A DNA stretch of 24,840 nt from a bacterium (GTDB taxonomy: Bacteria > Bacillota_I > Bacilli_A > RF39 > UBA660): assembly GCA_029007415.1 (NCBI GenBank), contig JAQXHT010000083.1, positions 1 through 24,840 on the forward strand, written 5' to 3'. The stretch's first letter is position 1; every line of letters begins with the position of its first letter. The position numbers were made by a program, and so were the translations under genes. Positions 1 through 7,118 of the stretch are shown here, piece after piece. The notes beneath the pieces are model-generated. The model saw only the letters and a program-made list of their open reading frames with translations, ran no database searches and was not told the DNA's origin.

Positions 1-158
1 TATTGATTGTTAATTGTTATAGTATGTTTAAATACCTGTGAGGATAAAATGTATTTAGAAAGAAATATAGTTTTCAAGTTAGATTTATGTCATATGTAAT
101 AGTCTTATTACAGTAATAATTAATAAGTAAATAATAAAATTATTAATTTTTTCAAAAA
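1..158. other. AT-rich stretch with no recognisable gene
   Basis: No open frame with a ribosome binding site is visible on either strand. The only structure is a perfect 7-1-7 palindrome at 105-119, TTATTAC-A-GTAATAA, about 45 bases upstream of the tRNA-Ala promoter. It has no T-run, so it is not a terminator. It could be an operator or chance in AT-rich DNA. Confidence 0.5.
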
Positions 159-162
159 AGTG

Positions 163-192
163 TTGACAACACTCTAAGATATATGGTATATT
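163..192 (+). promoter_or_regulatory. Promoter of tRNA-Ala
   Basis: The -35 is TTGACA at 163-168 and the -10 is TATATT at 187-192, with an 18-base spacer and an extended -10 TG at 184-185. The tRNA starts 15 bases downstream of the -10. The -35 sits at the centre of a perfect 15-base palindrome at 159-173. Confidence 0.8.
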
Positions 193-206
193 TAATTTGT
201 TGTTAC

Positions 207-282
207 GGGGAATTAGCTCAGCTGGGAGAGCGTCTGCTTTGCACGCAGAAGGTCAGGAGTTCGATCCTCCTATTCTCCACCA
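207..282 (+). tRNA. tRNA-Ala (anticodon TGC)
   Basis: The cloverleaf is complete with an encoded CCA. The 7-bp acceptor stem is GGGGAAT paired with ATTCTCC. The anticodon stem TCTGC/GCAGA encloses a 7-base loop with TGC at 240-242. The T-arm has the usual TTCGATC loop. The gene is flanked by its own promoter and terminator, so it is a single-gene transcription unit. Confidence 0.97.
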
Positions 283-294
283 TAATTAACATTT

Positions 295-321
295 ACTAGC
301 TAGTGATAGCTAGTTTTTTTT
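295..321 (+). terminator. Rho-independent terminator of tRNA-Ala
   Basis: A perfect 8-bp stem ACTAGCTA/TAGCTAGT encloses the tetraloop GTGA and is followed by a run of eight T. It begins 12 bases after the tRNA CCA end. Confidence 0.9.
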
Positions 322-407
322 ATACATTTTTATCATAATAATATTACTATGTCTTTACCTATAATATTGACAACATCAGTGATAAAATGATATTTAATAT
401 TTTTGCT

Positions 408-440
408 AAAAAAAGTTCAGAACATAAAATATTCTGAACT
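408..440 (-). terminator. Rho-independent terminator of tRNA-His
   Basis: Read on the minus strand, a perfect 9-bp stem AGTTCAGAA/TTCTGAACT encloses a 9-base loop and is followed by a T-run (408-414 on the plus strand are all A). It lies about 40 bases downstream of tRNA-His. Confidence 0.9.
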
Positions 441-478
441 ATATGTAAATCAACTAAATATTGATTTAAATTCCATTA

Positions 479-555
479 TGGGGCGGCGTATGAGGATCGA
501 ACTCATGCATACTGGTGCCACAAACCAGCGTGTTAACCACTTCACCAACGCCGCC
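479..555 (-). tRNA. tRNA-His (anticodon GTG)
   Basis: Read on the minus strand, acceptor GCGGCGT pairs with ACGCCGC. An extra G is encoded at position -1, opposite discriminator C73; this is the histidine identity element. CCA is encoded. The anticodon loop carries GTG (plus-strand CAC at 519-521). Promoter and terminator on both sides make it a single-gene unit. Confidence 0.96.
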
Positions 556-573
556 ATTTCAAGTAACAAGGTT

Positions 574-602
574 ATTTTATCAAAATTATAGAATTATAGC
601 AA
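574..602 (-). promoter_or_regulatory. Promoter of tRNA-His
   Basis: On the minus strand, -35 TTGCTA (602-597), a 17-base spacer and -10 TAAAAT (579-574) with an extended TG at 582-581. It lies about 20 bases upstream of the tRNA 5' end. Confidence 0.7.
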
Positions 603-681
603 GAGCTTTTTTAAATATTTTTACACAAATAAGCCCTTTTTTATAAAAACAATTGTAATACTTAAAAATTTTTGTCATTTT

Positions 682-723
682 TTAGCACTCTTACTTGACA
701 ACTGCTAACAATAGTGTTATAAC
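682..723 (+). promoter_or_regulatory. CIRCE operator overlapping the hsp20 promoter
   Basis: The left arm TTAGCACTC (682-690), a 9-base spacer and the right arm AACTGCTAA (700-708) form the CIRCE element bound by the heat-shock repressor HrcA. The left arm is perfect and the right arm matches the consensus GAGTGCTAA at 7 of 9 positions. The -35 TTGACA (695-700) lies inside the operator. A 17-base spacer leads to -10 TATAAC (718-723) with an extended TG at 715-716. HrcA bound here would directly block RNA polymerase. The same arrangement is found at htpG. Confidence 0.85.
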
Positions 724-743
724 ATAATTGTGAAAGGAAAGTG

Positions 744-1136
744 ATGATTATGTTACCAAGAAGATTTTATTTTGATAACGCATTAGATGATTTATTTGAA
801 GAAGAAGGAGCTAAAATGAAATGTGATATTTATGAAAAAGAAAATACTTATCACGTTGACATGGACTTACCTGGATTCAAAAAAGATGAAATTAAAGTAG
901 AATGTAATAAAGGAAACTTAATTGTTAGTGCTGAAAAGAAACACGAAGAAGAAGATAAAGATGAAAAGAAAAAATACATTCGTCGTGAAAGATTTTATGG
1001 AAAATACTCTCGTAGTTTCTATCTAGGAGACGTTGATGAAGAAAATATTGAAGCCTCTTATGATAACGGTACTTTACATATTGCTGTTCCAAAAATTGAT
1101 GAAAATAAAAATAGAAAACTTATTGATATTAAATAA
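744..1136 (+). CDS. hsp20: Small heat-shock protein, Hsp20/alpha-crystallin family
   Basis: This is an ATP-independent holdase chaperone that binds unfolding proteins in the cytoplasm during heat stress. The protein is about 130 residues, the usual size. The N-terminus MLPRRFYFD is typical of bacterial Hsp20. An alpha-crystallin domain fills roughly residues 25-117 and includes the family motif DLPGFKKDEIKV and the late strand motif NGTLHIAVPK. The region after the first strands is rich in Glu and Lys. GTG at 741, ATG at 744 and ATG at 750 are all in frame. I chose 744 because AAAGG (733-737) is 6 bases upstream of it; 750 would give MLPRR as the exact start. It is monocistronic between a CIRCE promoter and a terminator, so HrcA control is expected. 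Confidence 0.95.
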   Translation: MIMLPRRFYFDNALDDLFEEEGAKMKCDIYEKENTYHVDMDLPGFKKDEIKVECNKGNLIVSAEKKHEEEDKDEKKKYIRRERFYGKYSRSFYLGDVDEENIEASYDNGTLHIAVPKIDENKNRKLIDIK

Positions 1137-1141
1137 TAATT

Positions 1142-1172
1142 AAAAGGAGCCATTAATTGGGGTTCCTTTTTT
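1142..1172 (+). terminator. Rho-independent terminator of hsp20
   Basis: A 10-bp stem AAAAGGAGCC/GGTTCCTTTT (one G-T wobble) with a 9-base loop runs into a T-tract and begins 5 bases after the hsp20 stop codon. The minus-strand T-tract is short, so it may act only weakly for relQ coming from the other side. Confidence 0.85.
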
Positions 1173-1176
1173 ATAT

Positions 1177-1806
1177 CTATATGATTTCTTGATCTTCAAT
1201 GATAGTTCGCATTTTATTATTCATATCTACCATTTTTTGATCTAAGTCATTAATATCTAGGGCACATTTATACATATTTTCTTGTATTTCATTAGGTATC
1301 TCACCTTTGAACTTGTATCTTATTTTGTGATCTAAACTAGCCCAAAAATCCATAGCAACTGTTCTAATTTGAATTTCTGCTTCTACCATTTCTACTCCAT
1401 CTATTAAATAAACAGGTACATATACCAAAAGATGATAACTAGAATAACCACTATCTTTCGGATTAGAAATATAATCTTTTTTCGTATGAACTGTTATTTG
1501 GTCGCTATCTTCTAACAACTTGACAATTGCATATACATCAGATAAGAAAGAACACACAATTCTAAGACCCACTACATCATGAATATGATTTTCGATATTT
1601 TCAACGGTAACATCATAATCTCTACTCTTTAATTTATTAACAATACTATCGTAACTTTTGATTCTACTTTTAACGTGTTCAACAGGATTATAATGATTTT
1701 TAAATTCATAGTCTTGAATTAAAATAGCGATTTGTGTCTCAAGAGTTTTTAAAGCAGCATTATATTTCAATAGCAATTCTTCATAATCTTCAGTTAACTC
1801 TTCCAA
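1177..1806 (-). CDS. relQ: Small alarmone synthetase RelQ, GTP pyrophosphokinase
   Basis: RelQ makes (p)ppGpp by transferring pyrophosphate from ATP to GTP or GDP, and has no hydrolase domain. The RelA/SpoT synthetase core shows the ATP-site motif HVKSRIKS, the Asp in HDVVGLRI, the guanine-binding loop around KDYISNPKDSGYSSYHL, and the catalytic E-x-Q-x-R in EAEIQIRT followed by DFWASLDHKIRYK. These match RelQ (YjbM) rather than RelP. The open frame extends to a TTG at 1827, but AAGGAG lies inside that extension, 7 bases before the TTG at 1806. A 1806 start gives 209 residues, close to the 211 of B. subtilis RelQ. The gene is last in an operon behind sepF and divIVA, 33 bases after divIVA, and ends in TAG. 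In B. subtilis relQ sits with nadF and rluD instead. Confidence 0.93.
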   Translation of the reverse strand: MEELTEDYEELLLKYNAALKTLETQIAILIQDYEFKNHYNPVEHVKSRIKSYDSIVNKLKSRDYDVTVENIENHIHDVVGLRIVCSFLSDVYAIVKLLEDSDQITVHTKKDYISNPKDSGYSSYHLLVYVPVYLIDGVEMVEAEIQIRTVAMDFWASLDHKIRYKFKGEIPNEIQENMYKCALDINDLDQKMVDMNNKMRTIIEDQEII

Positions 1807-1839
1807 AAAAATTCTCCTTTCTAGCAAAAAATAGACTTA

Positions 1840-2274
1840 TTATTTCTCTAAGTCTAAAACCTCAATTTCTTCTACTACTGCTAATTGTTGTTCTACAATA
1901 ATTTTTAATTTTCTTTTAAATATTTTAATGTTTCGTTCCAAAATATCTGTCTGTTCGTCTATTTTCTCTGCTCTTAAAAGGGCATCATTAATAATACGTG
2001 AAGCATCATTTTTAGCATCACTTATTATAATATTTGCTCTTTCATTAGCAACTTTTTTCAAATCATCACTAGTTTTTTCTGCATTTATTAGTGACTGTTT
2101 AAGAGTTTCTTCTACTCTACGATATGTATTTAACTGTTCTTCTAAAACCTTTATTTTATCTTTTTGTTCTTCACACTTATTAATAATACCTTCGGTTTCT
2201 TTAATAACTCTTTTAATAAAGTCATTTACTTCTTTTTTATTATAGCCATTCGTCTCATAATGAAACTTTTCCAT
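1840..2274 (-). CDS. divIVA: DivIVA-family cell division/polarity protein
   Basis: DivIVA proteins are coiled-coil scaffolds that gather at division sites and curved membrane. The N-terminal motif NGYNKKEVNDFIKRV matches the DivIVA signature GYDxxEVxxFL. Most of the rest (about residues 25-135) is predicted coiled coil rich in Glu, Lys and Leu, with the family motif RIINDALLRAEKI. The protein has 144 residues. The usual first 10-15 residues, including the Phe-Arg pair that inserts into membrane in B. subtilis, are missing. An in-frame TGA 15 bases upstream of the ATG rules out a longer start. It follows sepF by 31 bases, as expected for a division operon, but the usual ylmG and ylmH genes between them are absent. 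The ribosome binding site (GTGGTG) is weak. Confidence 0.9.
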   Translation of the reverse strand: MEKFHYETNGYNKKEVNDFIKRVIKETEGIINKCEEQKDKIKVLEEQLNTYRRVEETLKQSLINAEKTSDDLKKVANERANIIISDAKNDASRIINDALLRAEKIDEQTDILERNIKIFKRKLKIIVEQQLAVVEEIEVLDLEK

Positions 2275-2305
2275 CTTTACACCACTTTTTCAGGTTTATT
2301 ATTAA

Positions 2306-2737
2306 TTACCAGTCGAATTCGTCGTCTTCTTCGTTTTTGCTTTTCTTTGTTGTTTTAGCTGGTACGTCATCGCTGATTTTCCCTTCAACATTTACATTAT
2401 TTGGTGTACAAAGGAATATTCCTCCACCTAATTTTTGTAAATCTCCACCGATAGCATAAAGTGTACCTGATAAAAAGTCTACTATTCTCTTTCCTTGATC
2501 TGGAGTTACTCGTTTTAAATTAACAACTACTGCATTGCGATTTTTTAAATGATCTGCTATTTGCTGTGATTCTGAATAAGCACGTGGCTCAAGCAACATC
2601 ATTTTGCTACCAGCTACACCATTATCGTCTTCATATTCTTCTCTTGACACTTTGTAATATTCCTCCTCTTTAATTTCTTCACTTGAATCTGATCCATCTT
2701 GACCCATTAATTTTTTTAATTTATCGTTGAAAGCCAT
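2306..2737 (-). CDS. sepF: Cell division protein SepF
   Basis: SepF binds the C-terminal tail of FtsZ, polymerises into rings and anchors FtsZ to the membrane. The N-terminal amphipathic helix MAFNDKLKKLMG is the membrane anchor. An acidic linker follows (about 15-45), then the SepF core of roughly residues 50-125. Core motifs visible are VVVNLKRVTPDQGKRIVDFL and GTLYAIGGDLQKLGGGIFLCTP. At 143 residues it is close to the usual length of about 150. The tail is acidic (EEDDEFDW). The ATG is preceded by GGAGG with good spacing. It is the first gene of the sepF-divIVA-relQ operon. Confidence 0.97.
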   Translation of the reverse strand: MAFNDKLKKLMGQDGSDSSEEIKEEEYYKVSREEYEDDNGVAGSKMMLLEPRAYSESQQIADHLKNRNAVVVNLKRVTPDQGKRIVDFLSGTLYAIGGDLQKLGGGIFLCTPNNVNVEGKISDDVPAKTTKKSKNEEDDEFDW

Positions 2738-2768
2738 ATTGCTTAACCTCCTACCTTAACTACTATTT

Positions 2769-2777
2769 ATAATAACA
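2769..2777 (-). promoter_or_regulatory. Probable -10 of the sepF operon promoter
   Basis: On the minus strand, TATTAT (2774-2769) is preceded by an extended TG at 2777-2776, 31 bases before the sepF start. No good -35 is seen; TTTTCC is at the right distance. This is a weak call based on position and the extended -10. Confidence 0.4.
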
Positions 2778-2836
2778 TACTTTTCTAAAAAGGAAAAGAC
2801 TTTTTTAGGCACCTAGCTTGAAACAAACATTTTTTG

Positions 2837-2842
2837 TATAAT
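2837..2842 (+). promoter_or_regulatory. Probable -10 of the rhomboid gene
   Basis: A perfect TATAAT sits 19 bases before the ATG of the rhomboid gene. TTGAAA is present at 2818-2823 but only 13 bases away, too close for a normal -35. Confidence 0.45.
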
Positions 2843-2861
2843 ACTAGTTGAGGTGTTAATA

Positions 2862-3422
2862 ATGAAAGTCTTTAACTATTTAGAATACAATTCAATAATT
2901 ATTTTATCATTTTTCTTTATTTCTTTACTTGTTCTTATTTTGAATAGATTAACAAAAGGAAAAAGTAATGATTTATTATTTTCTACTTATCGAAGTAATC
3001 CTTTTAATCCTCTAACTTACTTAAGATTGATAACTCATATATTTGGTCATGCTAACTGGCAACACTTTACACATAATTTTCTTTATATTTTGCTGATTGG
3101 TCCGATGATTGAAGAAAAATATGGTAGTATTAATCTTTTAATAATGATATGTTCTACTTTCTTAATAATTGGGATTATTAATTCTATCTTTACTAAAAAT
3201 AAAATTTTAGGAGCTAGTGGCATTACCTTTATGTTAATAGTTCTTTCTTCTTTTGTTAATTTTTCACTTAATAAGATTCCTTTAACTTTTATTTTAATTT
3301 GCATCTTTTATGTGATTGATGAAATTAAACTTTTTGGAAAAAAAGATTCAATTTCTCATAGCAGCCATTTCATTGGTGCTATTGCTGGATTCGTTTTTGG
3401 CTACATTATATTTCCTGTTTGA
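2862..3422 (+). CDS. Rhomboid-family intramembrane serine protease
   Basis: Rhomboids cleave transmembrane substrates inside the bilayer with a Ser-His dyad. In the 186-residue product the pattern H63-x4-H68-x3-N72 resembles the oxyanion region of GlpG. GASG (117-120) holds the catalytic Ser119, and SHSSHFIGAIAG gives His169 as the catalytic base. About six hydrophobic segments are visible (10-28, 68-82, 92-108, 117-133, 140-152, 168-184). No soluble extra domain is present. The frame could start at GTG 2853, but GAGGTG (2850-2855) is then used up, and it sits 6 bases before the ATG at 2862. The last 22 bases overlap the 3' end of herA on the opposite strand. The substrate cannot be told. Confidence 0.88.
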   Translation: MKVFNYLEYNSIIILSFFFISLLVLILNRLTKGKSNDLLFSTYRSNPFNPLTYLRLITHIFGHANWQHFTHNFLYILLIGPMIEEKYGSINLLIMICSTFLIIGIINSIFTKNKILGASGITFMLIVLSSFVNFSLNKIPLTFILICIFYVIDEIKLFGKKDSISHSSHFIGAIAGFVFGYIIFPV

Positions 3423-5179
3423 TACCATACTTTACTGATATCAACGTTATTAGAAAGTGGTTCTGGATTAGCTTTCTCAAAGTACATACTAGTTGGAACT
3501 TTGAAAGCATTTCCAAAAGCTATACAATTACCAGGTTTTAAGTTTTTAAGTTCTTCTACTATTTCAGCTGAGACGTTTGGTACCATTTCTTTAATATATT
3601 GTAAATCTTTTGGATGTAATGTTCTTAAGACAACGAAGTTTGAACATTGGGAAATTGCTGTATCAGAAAGTTCACTTGGTCTTTGTGTGATAAGTCCTAA
3701 AATGGCGCCATATTTTCGCCCTTCCTTAGTTATTCTATCAAAGATATTATAACCAAGTATTTCTGTATCGGTATCTTTTTGAACATAGCGATGTGCCTCT
3801 TCAATTATTATGTGGAAAGGTGTACTTCCTCTATTCGGATTTTCTACAGTGTAATCAAATACTAATTTTGATAGCATTTTTGTTATTACTTTAGCTAATC
3901 TATCATCAATGTAACTTATATTGAAATTAGCGATTTGACAATGATTACCATTTAAATCAGTAAATAAATCATTTATATAAGTTGCTCTATCTATATAAGA
4001 AGTTGCATCAAAGAAGACATGATTTGGACTATTTACTAGACTATGAAGTCTTACACTTAAAACGTTTGCATAGTCATAAACTTTATCACTTTTTAAAATT
4101 CCTTCACTGATTAGAGCAAAATCCATTGCCGTTTCTAAGTCCTTTAATGTATAAGCTATCATTTTATTAGTTTTTGGCGTAGCTTCTTCCTCTTGTAAAA
4201 TGAATTCTTTTACAAAATTAACAACAACTTCCATTTCTACTAGTTTACCAGTTTTATCGATATAAAGACATTGCTTTAAAGTTCTAGTATAACCCGGTTG
4301 AACTATCTGACTTTCAAGTGATAAATCTCTTGTATGAAACTTCGTAAGAACTGCTATTACTTGGTCTCTTATTTTAGTTGATTGAGAACCACTTAATAAG
4401 ATATCTTCTACTGCTCTTGCAATGATATCATTTTTATATTTAATGACTGTTTCTTCTTCGCCAGTCAAAATTGGAACTAAGCTTAAAGCTTTTTCGATAA
4501 TTGGTATTTGGTTAGTTGAAGTTACATCCAATAATAATGCTATATCATCTACTCCTAACAACCAAAGTGGAATATTAATCGGTGCACTAACTTCATTATT
4601 AGTATTAGTTGTATAGGTGGTATAATGCATATTAGGATTTACTTTATCTATATCTTTTAAAGCTCTTGTATACTCACCATAAGCATCAAACATTAAAACG
4701 TGAGCTCCTACTGGACTTGCCGTTGGACTAGCAAAAACGTTTTGTAAAATTCTTGACACTGAAAAGCTCTTACCAGCTCCACTATTTCCTAAAATAGCAA
4801 AATGGTTGCTGAAGAAAGAATTTACGTTTACGTGAATTGGATAATTTTGATAAATATTAGAGTAACCAAAAAGCACTTCTCCAGCCTGTGGAGTGGTTTT
4901 GCCTAAAATCAATTCCAACTCTTCCATATTAATTATTCTAACTGTTGATTTAAATGATGGTTTGCTACTTACACCTGGAAGAAAAACATTATCTTTTATT
5001 TCACCTACTATATTAGCTTTTAAAACTGTTCGCGTTGTACTAACGATTTGTCCTACAACTTTAGCTGGACCATCTTCAAAAATTATATGTAAATCAACTA
5101 AGTTTGTTTGTTTTGAAATATCAATTGATAGATTAACAAAAACATTACTATCAACTATCTCTTTGATATCGCCTAACAT
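3401..5179 (-). CDS. herA: HerA-like hexameric ATPase/DNA translocase (DUF87)
   Basis: HerA-type ATPases belong to the FtsK-HerA superfamily of ring motors that move on DNA. The N-terminal 100 residues look like the HAS-barrel. Walker A is GNSGAGKS (131-138). Walker B is IIIEEAH (457-463) with the paired acidic residues typical of HerA. The sensor region TQRPSEL is near 498-504, followed by NFVVLRTLHPKD. The length, 592 residues, fits a full HerA. Its usual nuclease partner NurA is not in this window, so the pathway (end resection, defence or other) is open. The ATG is preceded by GAGGGTGATGAA. The gene seems to have its own promoter at 5210-5238 in addition to read-through from yqeK. It ends in TAG inside the end of the rhomboid gene. 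Confidence 0.88.
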   Translation of the reverse strand: MLGDIKEIVDSNVFVNLSIDISKQTNLVDLHIIFEDGPAKVVGQIVSTTRTVLKANIVGEIKDNVFLPGVSSKPSFKSTVRIINMEELELILGKTTPQAGEVLFGYSNIYQNYPIHVNVNSFFSNHFAILGNSGAGKSFSVSRILQNVFASPTASPVGAHVLMFDAYGEYTRALKDIDKVNPNMHYTTYTTNTNNEVSAPINIPLWLLGVDDIALLLDVTSTNQIPIIEKALSLVPILTGEEETVIKYKNDIIARAVEDILLSGSQSTKIRDQVIAVLTKFHTRDLSLESQIVQPGYTRTLKQCLYIDKTGKLVEMEVVVNFVKEFILQEEEATPKTNKMIAYTLKDLETAMDFALISEGILKSDKVYDYANVLSVRLHSLVNSPNHVFFDATSYIDRATYINDLFTDLNGNHCQIANFNISYIDDRLAKVITKMLSKLVFDYTVENPNRGSTPFHIIIEEAHRYVQKDTDTEILGYNIFDRITKEGRKYGAILGLITQRPSELSDTAISQCSNFVVLRTLHPKDLQYIKEMVPNVSAEIVEELKNLKPGNCIAFGNAFKVPTSMYFEKANPEPLSNNVDISKVWYQTGNIM

Positions 5180-5209
5180 TTCATCACCCTCTACTCTTTT
5201 ATATAAGTT

Positions 5210-5238
5210 ATTGTATCACAGTTTTCTAATCGAGACAA
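5210..5238 (-). promoter_or_regulatory. Probable internal promoter for herA
   Basis: On the minus strand, -35 TTGTCT (5238-5233), a 17-base spacer and -10 TACAAT (5215-5210) with an extended TG lie in the 63-base gap between yqeK and herA. Confidence 0.55.
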
Positions 5239-5242
5239 AATA

Positions 5243-5818
5243 TTATTTAGTAGCAGTGTTACCTACTTTCGCCTCTAAATAATTAAGTGTATCTATAGTA
5301 TTTGGATGGATGAACTTTTCTTCTTTTGTTAACTTTGCTATTTTTGTTTTTAAGCATAATATTACTGCTTGATCTAAGTCTTGATAAGCTAGTTTTCGTT
5401 CTGATTCTATGCCTTCATAATTTTTACCTGGTTCTATTTTATCAGCTAGATAAACAATTTTTTCTAATTTACTCATTCCTGGACGACCAGCAGTGTGATA
5501 ATAAACAGCATTAAACATATCATCAGTGAAATGATATGTTTCCTTAGCTATTATAGCACCAATAGTGCCATGAAGAAATTTGCTATTTTCTTTATTTAAA
5601 ACTTCCTCTGGAAGATTATGACTTTTAACAAATTCTAAATTTTCTTCTTTAGTAAATTCTTTGGCCATGTCGTGAACAAGTCCAGCAAAATAAGCTTGTC
5701 CTTCGTCTTCCTTATAAAATTTTGCTAAATCTTTTGCAACATCAGCTACTCGCAAACAATGATTATATCTATAGTCACTTAGTCGTTCTTTTAAACTTTT
5801 CTTCACTTCTTCTATCAT
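5243..5818 (-). CDS. yqeK: YqeK, HD-domain symmetrical Ap4A hydrolase
   Basis: YqeK enzymes split diadenosine tetraphosphate into two ADP. The HD-domain metal ligands are all visible in the 191-residue protein: His20, the His49-Asp50 pair in GLVHDMAKE, His83 in FLHG, His108 in YYHTAGRPGM and Asp126 in YLADKIEPG. These signatures and the length match YqeK. The ATG is preceded by AAGGGTG at good spacing. In most Bacillota yqeK sits between nadD and rsfS. Here neither is present; it lies 16 bases behind a histidine kinase gene and in front of herA. A link to stress signalling is inference from context only. Confidence 0.93.
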   Translation of the reverse strand: MIEEVKKSLKERLSDYRYNHCLRVADVAKDLAKFYKEDEGQAYFAGLVHDMAKEFTKEENLEFVKSHNLPEEVLNKENSKFLHGTIGAIIAKETYHFTDDMFNAVYYHTAGRPGMSKLEKIVYLADKIEPGKNYEGIESERKLAYQDLDQAVILCLKTKIAKLTKEEKFIHPNTIDTLNYLEAKVGNTATK

Positions 5819-5834
5819 AACAACACCCTTATTA

Positions 5835-7091
5835 TTATGACATAACTTTAATATTTGGTAAAGTTATATTTGCTTCGGTCCATTCTCCTTTGCGTGAGGA
5901 ATAAGTTATGTTTCCTTTATGAAGTTTAATTATTTCCTTAGATAAACACGTACCAAGTCCAGAACCTTTTCTCTTTGTAGTAAAGAACATCTGTCCTACT
6001 TTCTCCAACTCTTCTTTTGTCATACCAATACCGTTATCTTTAATTTTTATAAAGATAATACTTTCAGTTTCTTTGACAGTAACATCTATATGACTTTCTT
6101 CTTTGGTATCATCTTTTGCTTCTAGGGCATTTTTAAATAGATTGATAAAGACTTGTTTCAAGCGGTTATAATCCGCTTCAAAATATAACTCTTCATAAGG
6201 TATATTATAATTAACTGTAATTTTCTTACTAGAAAAAAGTGGTCTTAATGATGAATCAAGTTCTTCAAATAACATGACTAAGTCTATTTCTTCTGTTTCT
6301 ATTTTTATTTTTGTATAGTCTAAAAAGTCATCCATTAAAACTATAGTTCTATTTATTTCACTTTTTAATATTGGAATATACTTAGTACATTTTTTATTAT
6401 CTGATGGATCTAACATATCAAGATAGCCTTTACAAACAGCAATAGGATTCTTAATCTCATGCGTTACTTTGAATAATGATGCACGCAATTCCTTTTCTTT
6501 TTGAATATTATATAAGCTATTATTGAAATCGACAATTTTCTCACCTTTATACAAAAAATAAAGAATCATGGAACTAACTAAATAGATTACAATAATTATG
6601 CAACATAGATAAATAATATTATTGTCGTAATAGCCATCTGGAGAGATAAACCAGAATACTTTTATGGCTAAAAAGAAACTATTAACAATTATGAATCCGT
6701 GAATTAGATTTCCTAAAGATAACTTATACTTATTTAAATGCAAATATCCTAGAAAATAAACTATATATTCTACAATTAATAGTAAAGGCATAGTTCTTAG
6801 AAAGATAGTCTGATAAATAATTAATACAATAGAAATAACGACACTAAAGCCTGTTTTTTTCTTAGAAAAAGTTAAAAGTAAAGGTACATCAAATAACATA
6901 GTCGGATAGTTATGATGTAGGGGCATTCCATACCTAAGTATAAAGTATAAGGAAGAAGAAATAGCTATTTCAAACGCAATAGAGTTTACTTCTTTATTAA
7001 TGTTTTTTCTATACGAAATATATATTAAATATAGAGAAATTGGACATAACAAATAGACACAATTATTCAAAATTATCTCTAAATAAGACAC
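5835..7091 (-). CDS. Membrane sensor histidine kinase, KinB-like layout
   Basis: This is a two-component sensor kinase. The first 195 residues of the longest frame hold about six hydrophobic segments and no PAS domain. The H-box is THEIKNP (His224 in the 431-residue numbering), the N-box NLFKNALEA, G1 DNGIGM, the F-box FFTTK and G2 GSGLGT. Layout and length resemble B. subtilis KinB, which is weak evidence. The longest frame begins at an ATG at 7130, which has no ribosome binding site and lies upstream of a TATAAT at 7124-7119. I prefer the GTG at 7091: AAAGGAAG is upstream and the protein then starts with the first membrane helix (418 residues). No response regulator is adjacent. yqeK follows 16 bases later. 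Two Spo0A-box-like repeats precede the promoter. Confidence 0.9.
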   Translation of the reverse strand: MSYLEIILNNCVYLLCPISLYLIYISYRKNINKEVNSIAFEIAISSSLYFILRYGMPLHHNYPTMLFDVPLLLTFSKKKTGFSVVISIVLIIYQTIFLRTMPLLLIVEYIVYFLGYLHLNKYKLSLGNLIHGFIIVNSFFLAIKVFWFISPDGYYDNNIIYLCCIIIVIYLVSSMILYFLYKGEKIVDFNNSLYNIQKEKELRASLFKVTHEIKNPIAVCKGYLDMLDPSDNKKCTKYIPILKSEINRTIVLMDDFLDYTKIKIETEEIDLVMLFEELDSSLRPLFSSKKITVNYNIPYEELYFEADYNRLKQVFINLFKNALEAKDDTKEESHIDVTVKETESIIFIKIKDNGIGMTKEELEKVGQMFFTTKRKGSGLGTCLSKEIIKLHKGNITYSSRKGEWTEANITLPNIKVMS

Positions 7092-7118
7092 AATGATATG
7101 ACACTTCCTTTCAGGAGT

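Noticed and set aside
367..372. Forward TTGACA as a promoter
   Set aside because: No -10 at the right distance, and only the tRNA-His terminator and the antisense of tRNA-His lie downstream.
403..591. Open frame of 62 codons on the plus strand
   Set aside because: It runs through the tRNA-His gene and its terminator in antisense and has no ribosome binding site.
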